64,000 nucleotides of DNA. It comes from Leptospiraceae bacterium. GTDB taxonomy: Bacteria; Spirochaetota; Leptospiria; Leptospirales; Leptospiraceae. Shown here piece after piece: positions 43,071 to 52,740 of this stretch (positions are counted from its first letter, which is position 1; each line of letters opens with the position of its first letter). The position numbers and the translations under genes are program-made. Under the pieces are notes generated by a model that was not told the origin of the DNA, did not search any database, and saw only the letters and a program-made list of their open reading frames with translations. The DNA is taken from assembly GCA_024233835.1 (NCBI GenBank), contig JACKPC010000004.1, forward strand, positions 432,001 through 496,000. The letters are read 5' to 3'.

Positions 43071-43832
43071 TTGGATTCAACAAACACTAATATATGCGCT
43101 GTCATTCTCGCCGCTGGAAAAGGAACGAGGATGAAGTCCGAGCATCCAAAGGTAGCTACAAAGCTAAACGGAAAACCTCTCATTCATTATGTCATCGAAA
43201 GCCTTCGAAAAGCCGGGGTTCAAAGGATTTGCGTGATCGTGGGCTATAAAAAAGAAGAGGTTATGCAAATTTGTTCTTCCTTTACAGGACTTGAGTTTGT
43301 TGAGCAAAAAGAGCAACTCGGAACCGGCCATGCTCTTTTATGTGCAGAAAGTCTGTTAAAAGATTTTCAGGGTCAGCTTTTAGTCGCCTGTGGAGACACC
43401 CCTTTAATTCATTATACTTCTTTTAAAAATTTATTAGATACTGCTCGCAAAGAAGAGCAATTTGCAACAGTCTTATCTGCAAGAATTGAGAAACCGGATG
43501 GTTATGGTAGAATTATACGCAATTCAGATAGGGAGCTTTTAGCTATTATTGAGCATAAGGATGCAAAACCGGAAGAACTGAAGGTAGATGAGATCAATAC
43601 CGGAACCTATGTATTCCGCTCACCTGAAGTTTTTTCTACCTTAAAACGGGTAGGAACAGAAAACGCACAGGGAGAATACTACCTTCCCGATGTTATAAAA
43701 ATATATGTATCAGAATCTAAAAAGTGTGGTGCCGTTCAATTGGAAAATGCAGTAGAAAGTTCAGGAATTAATTCCGTTCAGGATCTGGAGACTATTGAGT
43801 CTCTTATAAAAAGTAGACAGGTGGTAGTATGA
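43071..43832 (+). CDS. glmU: GlmU-type N-acetylglucosamine-1-phosphate uridyltransferase, single-domain
   Basis: 253 residues from a TTG start; the first ATG lies inside the nucleotide loop LAAGKGTRMKS and cannot be used. The sequence carries the pyrophosphorylase domain only: QLGTGHA, VACGDTPLI, EINTGTYVF, ENAQGEYYLPD. The left-handed beta-helix acetyltransferase half of standard bifunctional GlmU (about 450 residues) is absent. Makes UDP-GlcNAc for peptidoglycan and lipid A; the acetylation step must come from another gene. The stop overlaps the prs start (ATGA). Confidence 0.88.
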   Translation: MDSTNTNICAVILAAGKGTRMKSEHPKVATKLNGKPLIHYVIESLRKAGVQRICVIVGYKKEEVMQICSSFTGLEFVEQKEQLGTGHALLCAESLLKDFQGQLLVACGDTPLIHYTSFKNLLDTARKEEQFATVLSARIEKPDGYGRIIRNSDRELLAIIEHKDAKPEELKVDEINTGTYVFRSPEVFSTLKRVGTENAQGEYYLPDVIKIYVSESKKCGAVQLENAVESSGINSVQDLETIESLIKSRQVVV

Positions 43833-44767
43833 GAGGAGATATGGCTATTTTTTCAGGGAGTTCGAATGTCCCCCTGACAGATGAGATCTGCGATCATCTC
43901 CGCATCCGACCGGGAAAAATTACCAAGAAGAAGTTTTCTGATGGCGAAATCTATATCAAAATAGATGAAAATGTCAGAGGAAGAGATGTTTTTGTCGTTC
44001 AATCCATCAGCAATCCGGCAAATGATAACCTGATTGAGCTTTTACTCATTCTGGACGCTTTCCGAAGAGCCTCAGCCAGAAGAGTTACAACCGTAATTCC
44101 GTATTATGGATATGGTAGACAGGACAGAAAAGTTGAACCGAGAGTTCCCATTTCAGCACGGGTAGTTGCCGATTTAATCGAAACTCTGGGTCCTGATAGG
44201 GTTCTTACTATGGACCTGCACGCCGATCAGATCCAGGGTTTTTTCAATATCCCTGTAGACCACCTTTTCTTTTCAGCCGTATTAACAGAATATCTTCTTT
44301 CAAAAGACTTAAAGGATCTCGTAATTGTTTCTCCTGATTCAGGTGGGGCAGAAAGAGCGAGATTTTTAGGAAAAAAAGTGAATGGAAGCCTCGCAATTAT
44401 AGATAAAAGACGTCCAAAACCCAATGTATCGGAAGTTATGAATATTATTGGGGACGTAAAAGGAAAAAATTGTATCCTGCTCGATGATATGATTGACACA
44501 GCGGGCACTATTACAAAAGCTGCTAAAGCACTCCAAGAACATGGTGCAAAATCTGTAATGTGCTGTGCCACACATGGAGTTCTTTCCGGAGAAGCCGTTG
44601 AAAGGTTGAATAGTATAGAGCTTGATGAACTCATTTTATCTAATACAATTCATCATTCGGAAAAGAAAAATATAAGAAATTTTACGAAGCTTTCTGTTGC
44701 CCCGCTTTTCGCAAAGGCAATAGAACGAATTCACAATGAAGAATCAATAAGTTCATTATTCGTTTAG
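43829..44767 (+). CDS. prs: Ribose-phosphate pyrophosphokinase
   Basis: 312 residues, usual length. FSDGEIYIKIDENVRGRDVFVVQS, YGYGRQDRK (ATP), MDLHADQIQGFF and the PRPP loop ILLDDMIDTAGTI are all present. Makes PRPP for nucleotide, His and Trp synthesis. Four-base overlap with glmU. Confidence 0.97.
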   Translation: MRGDMAIFSGSSNVPLTDEICDHLRIRPGKITKKKFSDGEIYIKIDENVRGRDVFVVQSISNPANDNLIELLLILDAFRRASARRVTTVIPYYGYGRQDRKVEPRVPISARVVADLIETLGPDRVLTMDLHADQIQGFFNIPVDHLFFSAVLTEYLLSKDLKDLVIVSPDSGGAERARFLGKKVNGSLAIIDKRRPKPNVSEVMNIIGDVKGKNCILLDDMIDTAGTITKAAKALQEHGAKSVMCCATHGVLSGEAVERLNSIELDELILSNTIHHSEKKNIRNFTKLSVAPLFAKAIERIHNEESISSLFV

Positions 44768-44779
44768 GGTTTGCAAACT

Positions 44780-45406
44780 ATGAGTGATTTAACAATAAAA
44801 GCGCAAAAAAGAACAGAAACAGGAAAGAACGCCAATAACCGGTTAACGGCCAGCGGAAGAATTCCTGTAAATATTATTGGAAGCGGACAATCCGCTCTGG
44901 CCAGTGTAGATAGAAAAGACGTTATCCACCTTTTAAACACGGGGGTTCGTCCGGCTACTCTGATAGATCTGGATCTGGAAGGAGAAAATGTTAGAGTTTT
45001 CGTTCAGGAGATTCAGAGAACTCCGGGTAGCAATGAAATTCGTCACATTGATTTTTTTAAAGTGACTCCGGGGAAAAAAGTAAAAACTAAAGTTGGAATC
45101 GTAACAACCGGTTCCCCAAAAGGTGTGAAAGCAGGTGGTCGTTTCGAACACATTATTCATGAACTTAAGGTGAAAACAACTCCGGAAGACCTGAAAGATG
45201 TAATTGAAGTAGATGTCAGCGATCTTGGTGTAGGAGATAGCATTAAAATTAAAGATCTACCCATTCCCCAATCCTGGGATATTCTTTTAAAAGGAAATCC
45301 GATTGTTACCTCAGTGAACATCACTAAGGCTCTTATTGCCCAGGAAAGAGCAGCAAGGGAAGCAGCGACAAAAGAAACCGGAGCAAAAAAAGGAAAAGGT
45401 AAGTAA
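44780..45406 (+). CDS. rplY: 50S ribosomal protein L25, Ctc-type
   Basis: 208 residues from ATG 44780 (an upstream TTG is rejected). N-terminal 5S-rRNA-binding L25 domain (IKAQKRTETGKNANNRLTASGRIPVNIIG) plus the Ctc-type C-terminal beta domain (VGVGDSIKIKDLPIPQ), ending in a basic tail. Twelve bases after prs. Confidence 0.93.
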   Translation: MSDLTIKAQKRTETGKNANNRLTASGRIPVNIIGSGQSALASVDRKDVIHLLNTGVRPATLIDLDLEGENVRVFVQEIQRTPGSNEIRHIDFFKVTPGKKVKTKVGIVTTGSPKGVKAGGRFEHIIHELKVKTTPEDLKDVIEVDVSDLGVGDSIKIKDLPIPQSWDILLKGNPIVTSVNITKALIAQERAAREAATKETGAKKGKGK

Positions 45407-45429
45407 CATTACCTTTTCAGGGGTGATAT

Positions 45430-46023
45430 TTGGCGGCTCCTTCAAATAAATCAACAGATATTAAACTCATTGTTGGCCTTGGAAATCCGGGTGAGAAGTA
45501 TTATAATAACCGGATTAACATTGGCTTCAAAGTTCTGGATGTTATTGCCAATAACATCAATGTGGAAATAAAGACCAAAAAGAAAAAATCCATGATAGGG
45601 AGGGGTTTCTTTGAAGGAGATGAAGTAGTTCTCCTCAAACCCCAGACCTTTAGCAATCTATCGGGTGAATCGGTTCTCTATATTGCCTCCTTTTTAAAAA
45701 TAAAGGTGCATAATATTGTTGTAATCCATGAAGATGTTACCCTTCCTCTGGGACAAATTGTAGTCGAAAAGGGGAATCTAGAAAATAAGCACCCCGGAAT
45801 TAAATCAATCGCTCAATCTCTTCGATCCAATAATTTTATCTGTATTCGTATTGGTATCCGAAATGATAGCTTTAAACTTGCAAATCTTGATAAATTTTTA
45901 CAGGAAGATTTTCTTCCTCTGGAAAATTTAAAGCTTATAGACATAATTAATGATTCAGAAGCTGCTATACGTTCTATCAGTATTGGTGACATTGAGGAAG
46001 TTATAGAAAAATATAGACTATAA
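45430..46023 (+). CDS. pth: Peptidyl-tRNA hydrolase homologue lacking catalytic residues
   Basis: 197 residues from a TTG start. The fold is clearly Pth: LIVGLGNPGEKYY, LLKPQTFSNLSGESV, LPLG. Compared with E. coli Pth, however, the catalytic His20 (TRHNAG) is Ile (NRINIG), Asp93 (HDELDLP) is Glu with the next residues changed (HEDVTLP), and Asn114 (GHNGLK) is Pro (KHPGIK); Asn10 and Asn68 remain. It sits in the conserved position between rplY and ftsH. Either activity is lost and another Pth exists, or the mechanism differs. Confidence 0.82.
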   Translation: MAAPSNKSTDIKLIVGLGNPGEKYYNNRINIGFKVLDVIANNINVEIKTKKKKSMIGRGFFEGDEVVLLKPQTFSNLSGESVLYIASFLKIKVHNIVVIHEDVTLPLGQIVVEKGNLENKHPGIKSIAQSLRSNNFICIRIGIRNDSFKLANLDKFLQEDFLPLENLKLIDIINDSEAAIRSISIGDIEEVIEKYRL

Positions 46024-46105
46024 TGATCCGGAATAAGGGAATCATCATTTTATCTTGCAAGAATTATATGCCTTAAAAAACTAAACTTAGTGAGAAAGCC
46101 GTCTT

Positions 46106-48031
46106 ATGAATAAAAATGTAAAGTATGTACTCTGGATTCTAGCTTTCCTTCTTGTTTTACTTATAGCTTTTAATCCACCGGGTAATATGAAAGGTCGAGT
46201 TGACGAAATAACCTATTCGCAATTCCTGAATATGCTCAAATCCAAACCCGGTCAGGAACCTATTGGAGAAATCGTAACGGAAAGTGGTAAATCTCCCCTT
46301 AAAAAACAGCTTATTATTGAAAGGGAGCAGATAGAAGGCTGGTATAAACCTAAAGGTTCTGAAAAAGTGATCCGTTTTAAAACCATAATCGCCCCTATTC
46401 ATACTGATTTAACCCAGAAACTTTTGGAATCTAATATAGAATTCCAGGCCAAGTCAAACGAAGAAAATCGCTTCATTAGTATTTTAATGAATATTATCCC
46501 CTGGATTCTGGTGATTCTGGTTATCTGGTTTATCATGATCCGCCAGTTGCAGTCAACGGGGAATAAGGCCTTCAGCTTTGGAAAAAGCCGGGCAAAGATG
46601 AACGCAGATACAAAAGTGAAGGTTACTTTTAATGATGTGGCCGGTTGTGATGAAGCCAAGCATGAACTCACCGAGATGATTGACTTTTTAAAAGATCCGA
46701 AAAAGTTTCAGGCTATTGGAGCAAGAATTCCCAAAGGTGTACTTTTAGTCGGACCTCCCGGAACCGGTAAGACCCTTCTGGCAAAAGCTGTAGCGGGAGA
46801 AGCCGGAGTTCCATTTTTAAATATATCCGGTTCGGATTTCGTGGAAATGTTTGTAGGGGTGGGTGCCTCAAGAGTACGAGATCTTTTCGATCAGGGGAAA
46901 AAACATGCTCCCTGTATTATATTTATTGATGAAATAGATGCAGTAGGACGACTCAGGGGAGCCGGTCTGGGTGGAGGTCACGACGAACGTGAACAAACGC
47001 TAAACCAGATGCTGGTAGAAATGGATGGTTTTGAACCCAATGAAAGCATTATCGTAATTGCCGCCACCAACCGAGCCGACGTACTCGATCCGGCCCTACT
47101 TCGTCCGGGTCGCTTTGATAGGCAAGTAGTAGTTGATCTTCCGGATGTAAAAGGAAGAGAGGAGATTTTAAAAGTTCATACAAAAAAAGTGCCTCTTACC
47201 AGTGATATATCCCTGGAATCCATTGCAAGGGGAACACCCGGTTTTACAGGAGCCGATCTGGCGAATCTTGTCAATGAGGCCGCTTTGCTTTCTGCCCGGA
47301 AAAATAAAAAGAGAGTAACCCAGGAAGAACTGGAAGAAGCCAGAGATAAGGTAATGATGGGACCGGAAAGACGTTCTTTCTTCATCACCGAAAAAGAGAA
47401 GGAAGTAATCGCTTACCACGAGGCCGGACATGCCATTTTGGCTACTCTTTTGGAGCATACAGAACCCATTCATAAAGTGACCATTATCCCGAGGGGAAGG
47501 GCTCTGGGTCTAACTCAGTCTCTTCCGGAAGAAGAAAAGCATATTCATCCCAAACATTACTGGCTGGATCAAATTACCATGGCGATGGGAGGCTATATTG
47601 CCGAGGATTATTTTTTCGGAAACCCTTCCACCGGCTCAAGCAATGACATTTTACAGGCAACTAATATTGCCAGGAGAATGGTTTGTGATTGGGGAATGTC
47701 AGACAAACTTGGAACCGTTAATTATAATTCCAGTCATGATCAGGTATTTTTAGGCCGGGATATGTATGGTGGAAATAAATTCTACAGCGAAGAATTTGCA
47801 GCGATGATCGACGAAGAGGTGAAATCGATTATTGACTCCTCTCTAAACCGAGGTAGAACCCTTATCAAAGATAATAAGGAAATGTTAAAAGAGCTGGCAA
47901 GTTTACTTCTAAGTAAGGAAACAGTTACCCGGGAAGAGTTAGAGAATATAGTTGAAAAACTTTCTAGTTCTCCTCCTCCGCCAAAAGCTACCAAAAAAAG
48001 AGCAACTAAGAAGAAAGTGGCAACTTCTTAA
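46106..48031 (+). CDS. ftsH: ATP-dependent zinc metalloprotease FtsH
   Basis: 641 residues. Two membrane helices (about 7-25 and 128-150) flank the periplasmic domain. AAA+ module with GPPGTGKT, FIDEIDAVGR, the FVGVGASRVRDLF pore loop and the LRPGRFDR Arg finger, then the zinc protease motif HEAGHA. Hydrolyses membrane and regulatory proteins. C-terminal Lys-rich tail (KATKKRATKKKVATS). Last gene of the operon. Confidence 0.97.
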   Translation: MNKNVKYVLWILAFLLVLLIAFNPPGNMKGRVDEITYSQFLNMLKSKPGQEPIGEIVTESGKSPLKKQLIIEREQIEGWYKPKGSEKVIRFKTIIAPIHTDLTQKLLESNIEFQAKSNEENRFISILMNIIPWILVILVIWFIMIRQLQSTGNKAFSFGKSRAKMNADTKVKVTFNDVAGCDEAKHELTEMIDFLKDPKKFQAIGARIPKGVLLVGPPGTGKTLLAKAVAGEAGVPFLNISGSDFVEMFVGVGASRVRDLFDQGKKHAPCIIFIDEIDAVGRLRGAGLGGGHDEREQTLNQMLVEMDGFEPNESIIVIAATNRADVLDPALLRPGRFDRQVVVDLPDVKGREEILKVHTKKVPLTSDISLESIARGTPGFTGADLANLVNEAALLSARKNKKRVTQEELEEARDKVMMGPERRSFFITEKEKEVIAYHEAGHAILATLLEHTEPIHKVTIIPRGRALGLTQSLPEEEKHIHPKHYWLDQITMAMGGYIAEDYFFGNPSTGSSNDILQATNIARRMVCDWGMSDKLGTVNYNSSHDQVFLGRDMYGGNKFYSEEFAAMIDEEVKSIIDSSLNRGRTLIKDNKEMLKELASLLLSKETVTREELENIVEKLSSSPPPPKATKKRATKKKVATS

Positions 48032-48047
48032 CCAGCAAATTGCAAGC

Positions 48048-48065
48048 GAACCACCGAGTTCGCCT
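48048..48065. repeat. Short REP-like palindrome after ftsH
   Basis: GCGAACCACCGAGTTCGCC, followed by TGCTTCCC. Same family as the two other examples. It may act as a 3' stabiliser or attenuator of the operon. Confidence 0.6.
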
Positions 48066-48131
48066 GCTTCCCTGAAAAATTGAGCAGATACGAGTCTGCC
48101 GGAGAAATAAACTTTTTTTAGAAAAGATTGC

Positions 48132-48159
48132 TTGTTTTTTATTCACATAAAATTATAAT
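48132..48159 (+). promoter_or_regulatory. Probable sigma70 promoter
   Basis: TTGTTT (48132-48137), 16-base spacer, perfect TATAAT (48154-48159), 20 bases before the ATG at 48180. It starts the unit after ftsH. Confidence 0.6.
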
Positions 48160-48179
48160 TTAATAATTATAAGTGAAAG

Positions 48180-49712
48180 ATGAGTAAACCAGTGAATTCG
48201 GAAAGCATCCCTTCATCCAGTAAAGATTTTAATCGATTTACTACTGATATTAACGGTGTATTATCTTTTCATCTGTCCACTCTCGACAATATCAAAATTT
48301 TAATTAATACGAACAGTGTAAGTAATGCAGGAAGAGAAATCATCGATACGCATTACTATGATTTAATGAATCCAATAAAGAGGATCGAATCTGCTTTTTC
48401 GAAATTTATTAAACCGATTTCTACTCAAAGCTTTCAACATGAAATCGAGAAGCAAAGTTATGAACTTTTTCCTGATAGTGAACCCGATGAAAATCAGATT
48501 AGCTATATTAAAGTAAAGGTTTTTTTTGAGTGGGTTTCTTCTTTTGCAAGGATTACCACAGAATCCTGGACTCTACTAAAACAGCTCTTTCAAATTTTAG
48601 CGGCCTATCCCGAAACCAAGACAATTCATGATAAAATTAACAATTTGTATATTTCAAAGATCGAAATTCTTCAGAAAGATACTCTCGCCTTTTTAGAAAG
48701 GATAAAAGCTCATTATAATGGAACGATAGTGGGAGCTTCTCAAAAGGATCCTGAGTATTTAGTGAGTAATCTCATTTATAATGAATTATATAATTATGAT
48801 TTAAACAAACTTTTCTTGCCTACCAATGTGAGAGAAACCCCCGTATCTTCTAATACAGATGATATAATCGAGCAGTTAAAAAACAACGTAATGGAAAGGA
48901 GAACCGGTCAGGAGCAAAATTTAACCCGGACTCCCCGTTCCGCAGAAATTAAAAAAGAAAAATCAGGTGAGTTTTATTATACCGAAGTTATCGGAAGCAA
49001 AGACTGGAATCGTAAAGATGCCTATATTCTTTATGTGAGTGTCCCTGTTTTAAAAGAAGAAGAGAGTAAGTTTTATAATTCAAGTTTCATCTCTCTAAAC
49101 CCTAATGAAAATATCAACTTAAACCTGGCAGCTGCCCTCGTGAGACAAAATAGTGGTTATTCAAATGCACTTAAATATCAAAAGATGATCCAAACCCTCA
49201 TCAATTTTGCTGTGGAGAGTTTATTTTCTAAAGACTTTATAGATATTTGTAATGATACCCAGAGTTTTCTTTATCATATTGGCCCTATCGTTCTGTATCA
49301 GATTATACAGGAGGATCTTCAACGGAGAGAATTTGGTCATTGCTACTATGTTGAGAAAAATGCGGTCATAAAACTTTTCCCGGAAAATATGATAAAGAAA
49401 ATGGTAATTGATTACTGGTCAGAAACCTTTCAGGAGATAAAACCGGATCAGGTGGATTCCTATATGAACTATTCCAAAGGGATACAGGGAGTAAAATCTT
49501 CTTATGCTTATTTTTTTGAGAAAGCAGCTGCAACAAGGAAAAGAGGCTATAATGATAGTCTCAGTATGGAAGATTATCTTAAGAGCAATGCAGGGAAGTT
49601 TTTTGGATACAGAAGAACGCAAGTTTATCGAAGATTCGTTTCGGATAATGTTTTCGGTCTTATGCCGGAAGTAAATTCAACCGAGCTCCTTAAAAAGTTT
49701 TTTGATAAGTAA
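48180..49712 (+). CDS. Hypothetical cytoplasmic protein
   Basis: 510 residues, no signal peptide or membrane helix, no family recognised. Mostly helical and charged (YFEKNAVIKLFPENMIKKMVIDYWSETFQEI). Its DNA composition is like its core neighbours. Monocistronic with its own promoter. Confidence 0.6.
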   Translation: MSKPVNSESIPSSSKDFNRFTTDINGVLSFHLSTLDNIKILINTNSVSNAGREIIDTHYYDLMNPIKRIESAFSKFIKPISTQSFQHEIEKQSYELFPDSEPDENQISYIKVKVFFEWVSSFARITTESWTLLKQLFQILAAYPETKTIHDKINNLYISKIEILQKDTLAFLERIKAHYNGTIVGASQKDPEYLVSNLIYNELYNYDLNKLFLPTNVRETPVSSNTDDIIEQLKNNVMERRTGQEQNLTRTPRSAEIKKEKSGEFYYTEVIGSKDWNRKDAYILYVSVPVLKEEESKFYNSSFISLNPNENINLNLAAALVRQNSGYSNALKYQKMIQTLINFAVESLFSKDFIDICNDTQSFLYHIGPIVLYQIIQEDLQRREFGHCYYVEKNAVIKLFPENMIKKMVIDYWSETFQEIKPDQVDSYMNYSKGIQGVKSSYAYFFEKAAATRKRGYNDSLSMEDYLKSNAGKFFGYRRTQVYRRFVSDNVFGLMPEVNSTELLKKFFDK

Positions 49713-49822
49713 TATTTATTTTCTCAGCATAACCGTATTTCTCGGTTTGTATCTATACAAGAAAAACTGCAAATAGGAAATTTCTATAGCCCCGTGTGAA
49801 TCATTAAAAAAAATGACACTTG

Positions 49823-50992
49823 ATGAGTACGCAAGTCGAAGAAATTGTTTTAGATAAATTGAGTTTATTTACTCAGGAAATCAATGAATTAAGAAAAGAG
49901 ATCAAGTCTTCTATAGGGATAAAAGATTATAAGCATCTTCTAAAAATTGAATGGTGGGGAAGAATCTGTGCGATACTGGGTTATGCTACTGCCTGGATTA
50001 TACCGAATCCGATATCAGCTTTTTTTATCAGCACCGGCAATTTTGCCCGCTGGACTATGATCACCCATCATATTTCTCACAGGGCTTATGATACGATAGA
50101 AGGAGTTCCAAATCGTTATAAAAGTAAATTTTATGCAAGTGGTTTCCGAAGATACTTCGATTGGTTGGACTGGATGCACCCCAAAGCCTGGGATTATGAA
50201 CATAATTTTTTACATCATTATCATACAGGCGAGATTAAAGATCCGGACTTAGTAGAATATAATTTAGAATTTTTACGGAAATCAAGATTACCCTTATTTA
50301 TAAAATATATCATTATCTTATTTTTCGTTTTGACCTGGAAATATACCTATTATACACCGAATACCCTGATGGAACTTCAGAGAAAACGCTTAAAAGAGGA
50401 ACATCGAAAAAATCCGGACTTTCCCTATGAATCTGAAATGGGAAAAGTTGCTCATATCTGGAATCTTTTTTTTCCGGTTCATAAATACGCAGTAGAAGTC
50501 TGGATTAAATGCGTCTTACCTTATATAATATTACGTTTTGGTTTTATTCCTTTATTGTTTTTGCCTCTCGGAGAAAGTGCTTACTTTGCGGTCCTAATCA
50601 ATTCGCTTATCGCTGAATGCATGGCGAATGTTCATTCCTTTATCATTATTGCTTCCAATCATGCGGGAGAGGATCTATATCGTTTTGACGAGAAGTTTAA
50701 AAATAAACAGGAATTTTATCTCAGGCAGGTGATTACTTCCTGTAATTATAAAACCGGGAATGATGTATTAAATTTTATGCAGGGTTATTTAAATTTTCAA
50801 ATTGAACACCACTTATTTCCGGATGTTCCCATGCTAAAATATAAAGAGTATCAGCCCAGAGTAAAAGCTATTTGCGAAAAATATAATATCCCCTACAAAC
50901 AGGAAAGTTTCTCAAAACGTTTAAGGAAGATGTTAGACATAGCTGTAGGAAAAAGTAGTATGAAACGGGTAAAAACAATGGAATGGGTATAA
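49823..50992 (+). CDS. Membrane fatty acid desaturase-type protein
   Basis: 389 residues from ATG 49823 (an upstream TTG is rejected). Three di-iron His boxes: HHISH (about 74), HNFLHHYH (about 130) and FQIEHHLFP (about 325). Hydrophobic helices lie between them. The last box with Gln (QIEHH) is found in front-end and related acyl-lipid desaturases. Substrate acyl chain and position cannot be told. Monocistronic. Confidence 0.88.
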   Translation: MSTQVEEIVLDKLSLFTQEINELRKEIKSSIGIKDYKHLLKIEWWGRICAILGYATAWIIPNPISAFFISTGNFARWTMITHHISHRAYDTIEGVPNRYKSKFYASGFRRYFDWLDWMHPKAWDYEHNFLHHYHTGEIKDPDLVEYNLEFLRKSRLPLFIKYIIILFFVLTWKYTYYTPNTLMELQRKRLKEEHRKNPDFPYESEMGKVAHIWNLFFPVHKYAVEVWIKCVLPYIILRFGFIPLLFLPLGESAYFAVLINSLIAECMANVHSFIIIASNHAGEDLYRFDEKFKNKQEFYLRQVITSCNYKTGNDVLNFMQGYLNFQIEHHLFPDVPMLKYKEYQPRVKAICEKYNIPYKQESFSKRLRKMLDIAVGKSSMKRVKTMEWV

Positions 50993-51088
50993 AATAATTT
51001 AAAAAAATTATCCGGAAAATAGAAAAAAATCTTGTCACTATTTTTAAAAGGAAACAAACTGGTGCAGATTAAAACTTTTGGAGGAAGT

Positions 51089-51415
51089 ATGAAAAAAATT
51101 ATAGGTCTTAGTATCGCCGCTGCGGTTGCAGCTACTATTGCATGTTCAGGTGGAGGCTATGGCGCTCCTTCTGGTTCGATAATGCAAAATACTACATTGA
51201 ACCTTACAAAAATGGAAACTGAAACTCCGGTAGGAGCTAAGTCTGGAGAAGCCTGCGCAACAGGATACCTTGGAATCGTGTCTTTTGGAGACGCTGGTAT
51301 TAAAGCTGCTGCTGCAAAAGGTGGAATTACTAAAGTTTATTCCATAGACTATAAAAATGATAACCTTTTAGGTTCCGTAGTTCAATCTACCTGTACAATC
51401 GTACACGGCGACTAA
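51089..51415 (+). CDS. TRL-like family lipoprotein
   Basis: 108 residues from ATG 51089 with ribosome site GGAGGAAG; the longer frame from 51032 is rejected. Signal peptide with lipobox TIACS. The mature part SGEACATGYLGIVSFGDAGIKAAAAKGGITKVYSIDYKND matches the TRL-like family (small bacterial lipoproteins, role unknown). Small, abundant-type lipoprotein. Confidence 0.78.
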   Translation: MKKIIGLSIAAAVAATIACSGGGYGAPSGSIMQNTTLNLTKMETETPVGAKSGEACATGYLGIVSFGDAGIKAAAAKGGITKVYSIDYKNDNLLGSVVQSTCTIVHGD

Positions 51416-51424
51416 TACTTATCC

Positions 51425-51451
51425 GGATACTCAGGTTCTGCCTGAGTATCC
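51425..51451 (+). terminator. Stem-loop after the TRL-like gene
   Basis: Perfect 11-bp stem GGATACTCAGG / CCTGAGTATCC with a 5-base loop, ten bases after the stop. The following sequence has few Ts, so termination may be weak or the hairpin may protect the mRNA. Confidence 0.65.
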
Positions 51452-51519
51452 TTCGCTTAGCTAATTCTACTCGCTATTTTCATTCTTATTAATAAAACTT
51501 TTCTTAATATTATCTATCT

Positions 51520-52740
51520 ATGAAGCGTTTGTTCTATTTACCATTTCTAATCTATTGTTTAAGTTTTGTTCTGTTTGCTGAAGAAAAAAATCCTAAAGAG
51601 AGCTGGAGAAAAGAAAGTTTTCAATATTTTCTTAAAATGGTTCCCTCTTTATCGGAAAACCAAATTAAATCAGCAAAAGTGCAACTGGTAACGGTAAGCC
51701 CCGGAATAACCGTTACCACAGCTTTCGGTCATTCAGCTATTCGGGTTATCCTCGGAAAAGAATTTTCTAAGGAAGATTTCTATATCGATTTTGGAGAATA
51801 CGAACCTTCTATTTCGTTTCTCTACAGTCTCCTAAAAGGTAATGCCAAATTTTTTGTAAATGTTCTACCCATGGAATCAGCACATAACGCCTGGGATTCT
51901 TCAGGTAGAGGAATGCTTGTCTCTGATCTGAATCTAAATGCCGAACAAAAAAAGAAATTCTTTCAGACGGTTTTAAAGAAGATCGAAGACAATAAGGAAG
52001 GTTATGAATACAATAATTTCACCAATAATTGTGTTACTTTTTCTCGCGATTTATTGGGAGAAGCCTTCGGAAAGCGAATTGAGTTAAAAGAGGTAAGTGA
52101 TAAAACTAATACCTGGAGAAAACGGGTTTTACCTTATTCTAATCAGATTGTTTGGTTGCGTATTAATGAAAAGCTTTTGTTTGATAGGGATACAGATAAA
52201 ATTCGGGATAAACATGATCTCATTTATTTACCCCTGGATCTTTACGAAGCCTTAAAGGATAATAAGTTTTTAAGCGGAGATAAAGTCTTGATTCAGGATA
52301 GATGGGGAACTCAATCCACTTTAGATATCAGCGGTAAAATGGGATTTATCCTGTTTATATTTGCTGTTTTGACTCAGCTTCCCATAAAAAGACTCTCCTC
52401 TTATGAAAGAACCGGTCGTATACTATTTGGTCTGATGTCCGGTTTGGGAGGACTTGTCGCCACATTTGTCTGGATTTTTACTACTTTTGATTTTATGGAC
52501 GAAACCCTAATGGTTCTTGTATTCACTCCCTTTGATTTTATACTCGTAAAGCGTTTGCAATCTTCCAAACCGCTGCTGTATTATTCCGGTCTGCGTCTCG
52601 GACTTTTATTTTTGGCTTTGGTCCTTCGCTTTACAACTTACCCGCAAAATATTGATACTTCTCTCTTTTTCTCAATTCTGTTTTTTGCAGGTGTATTTTA
52701 TAAGTCATTTATCTCAAACAAAACACCTCAGTCCGCATGA
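51520..52740 (+). CDS. DUF4105 (Lnb-type periplasmic) domain protein with membrane C-terminus
   Basis: 406 residues, signal peptide (CLSFVLFAEE). VTVSPGITVTTAFGHSAIRV and YEYNNFTNNCVTFSRDLL are DUF4105 motifs, with a conserved His and the NNC segment resembling a papain-like (NlpC-like) active site. Residues about 275-400 contain four to five membrane helices. First gene of a four-gene unit; its stop overlaps the next start by four bases. Confidence 0.8.
   Translation: MKRLFYLPFLIYCLSFVLFAEEKNPKESWRKESFQYFLKMVPSLSENQIKSAKVQLVTVSPGITVTTAFGHSAIRVILGKEFSKEDFYIDFGEYEPSISFLYSLLKGNAKFFVNVLPMESAHNAWDSSGRGMLVSDLNLNAEQKKKFFQTVLKKIEDNKEGYEYNNFTNNCVTFSRDLLGEAFGKRIELKEVSDKTNTWRKRVLPYSNQIVWLRINEKLLFDRDTDKIRDKHDLIYLPLDLYEALKDNKFLSGDKVLIQDRWGTQSTLDISGKMGFILFIFAVLTQLPIKRLSSYERTGRILFGLMSGLGGLVATFVWIFTTFDFMDETLMVLVFTPFDFILVKRLQSSKPLLYYSGLRLGLLFLALVLRFTTYPQNIDTSLFFSILFFAGVFYKSFISNKTPQSA

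Noticed and set aside
51032..51088. N-terminal extension of the TRL-like lipoprotein
   Set aside because: It would bury the signal peptide; the inner ATG has a strong GGAGGAAG site.
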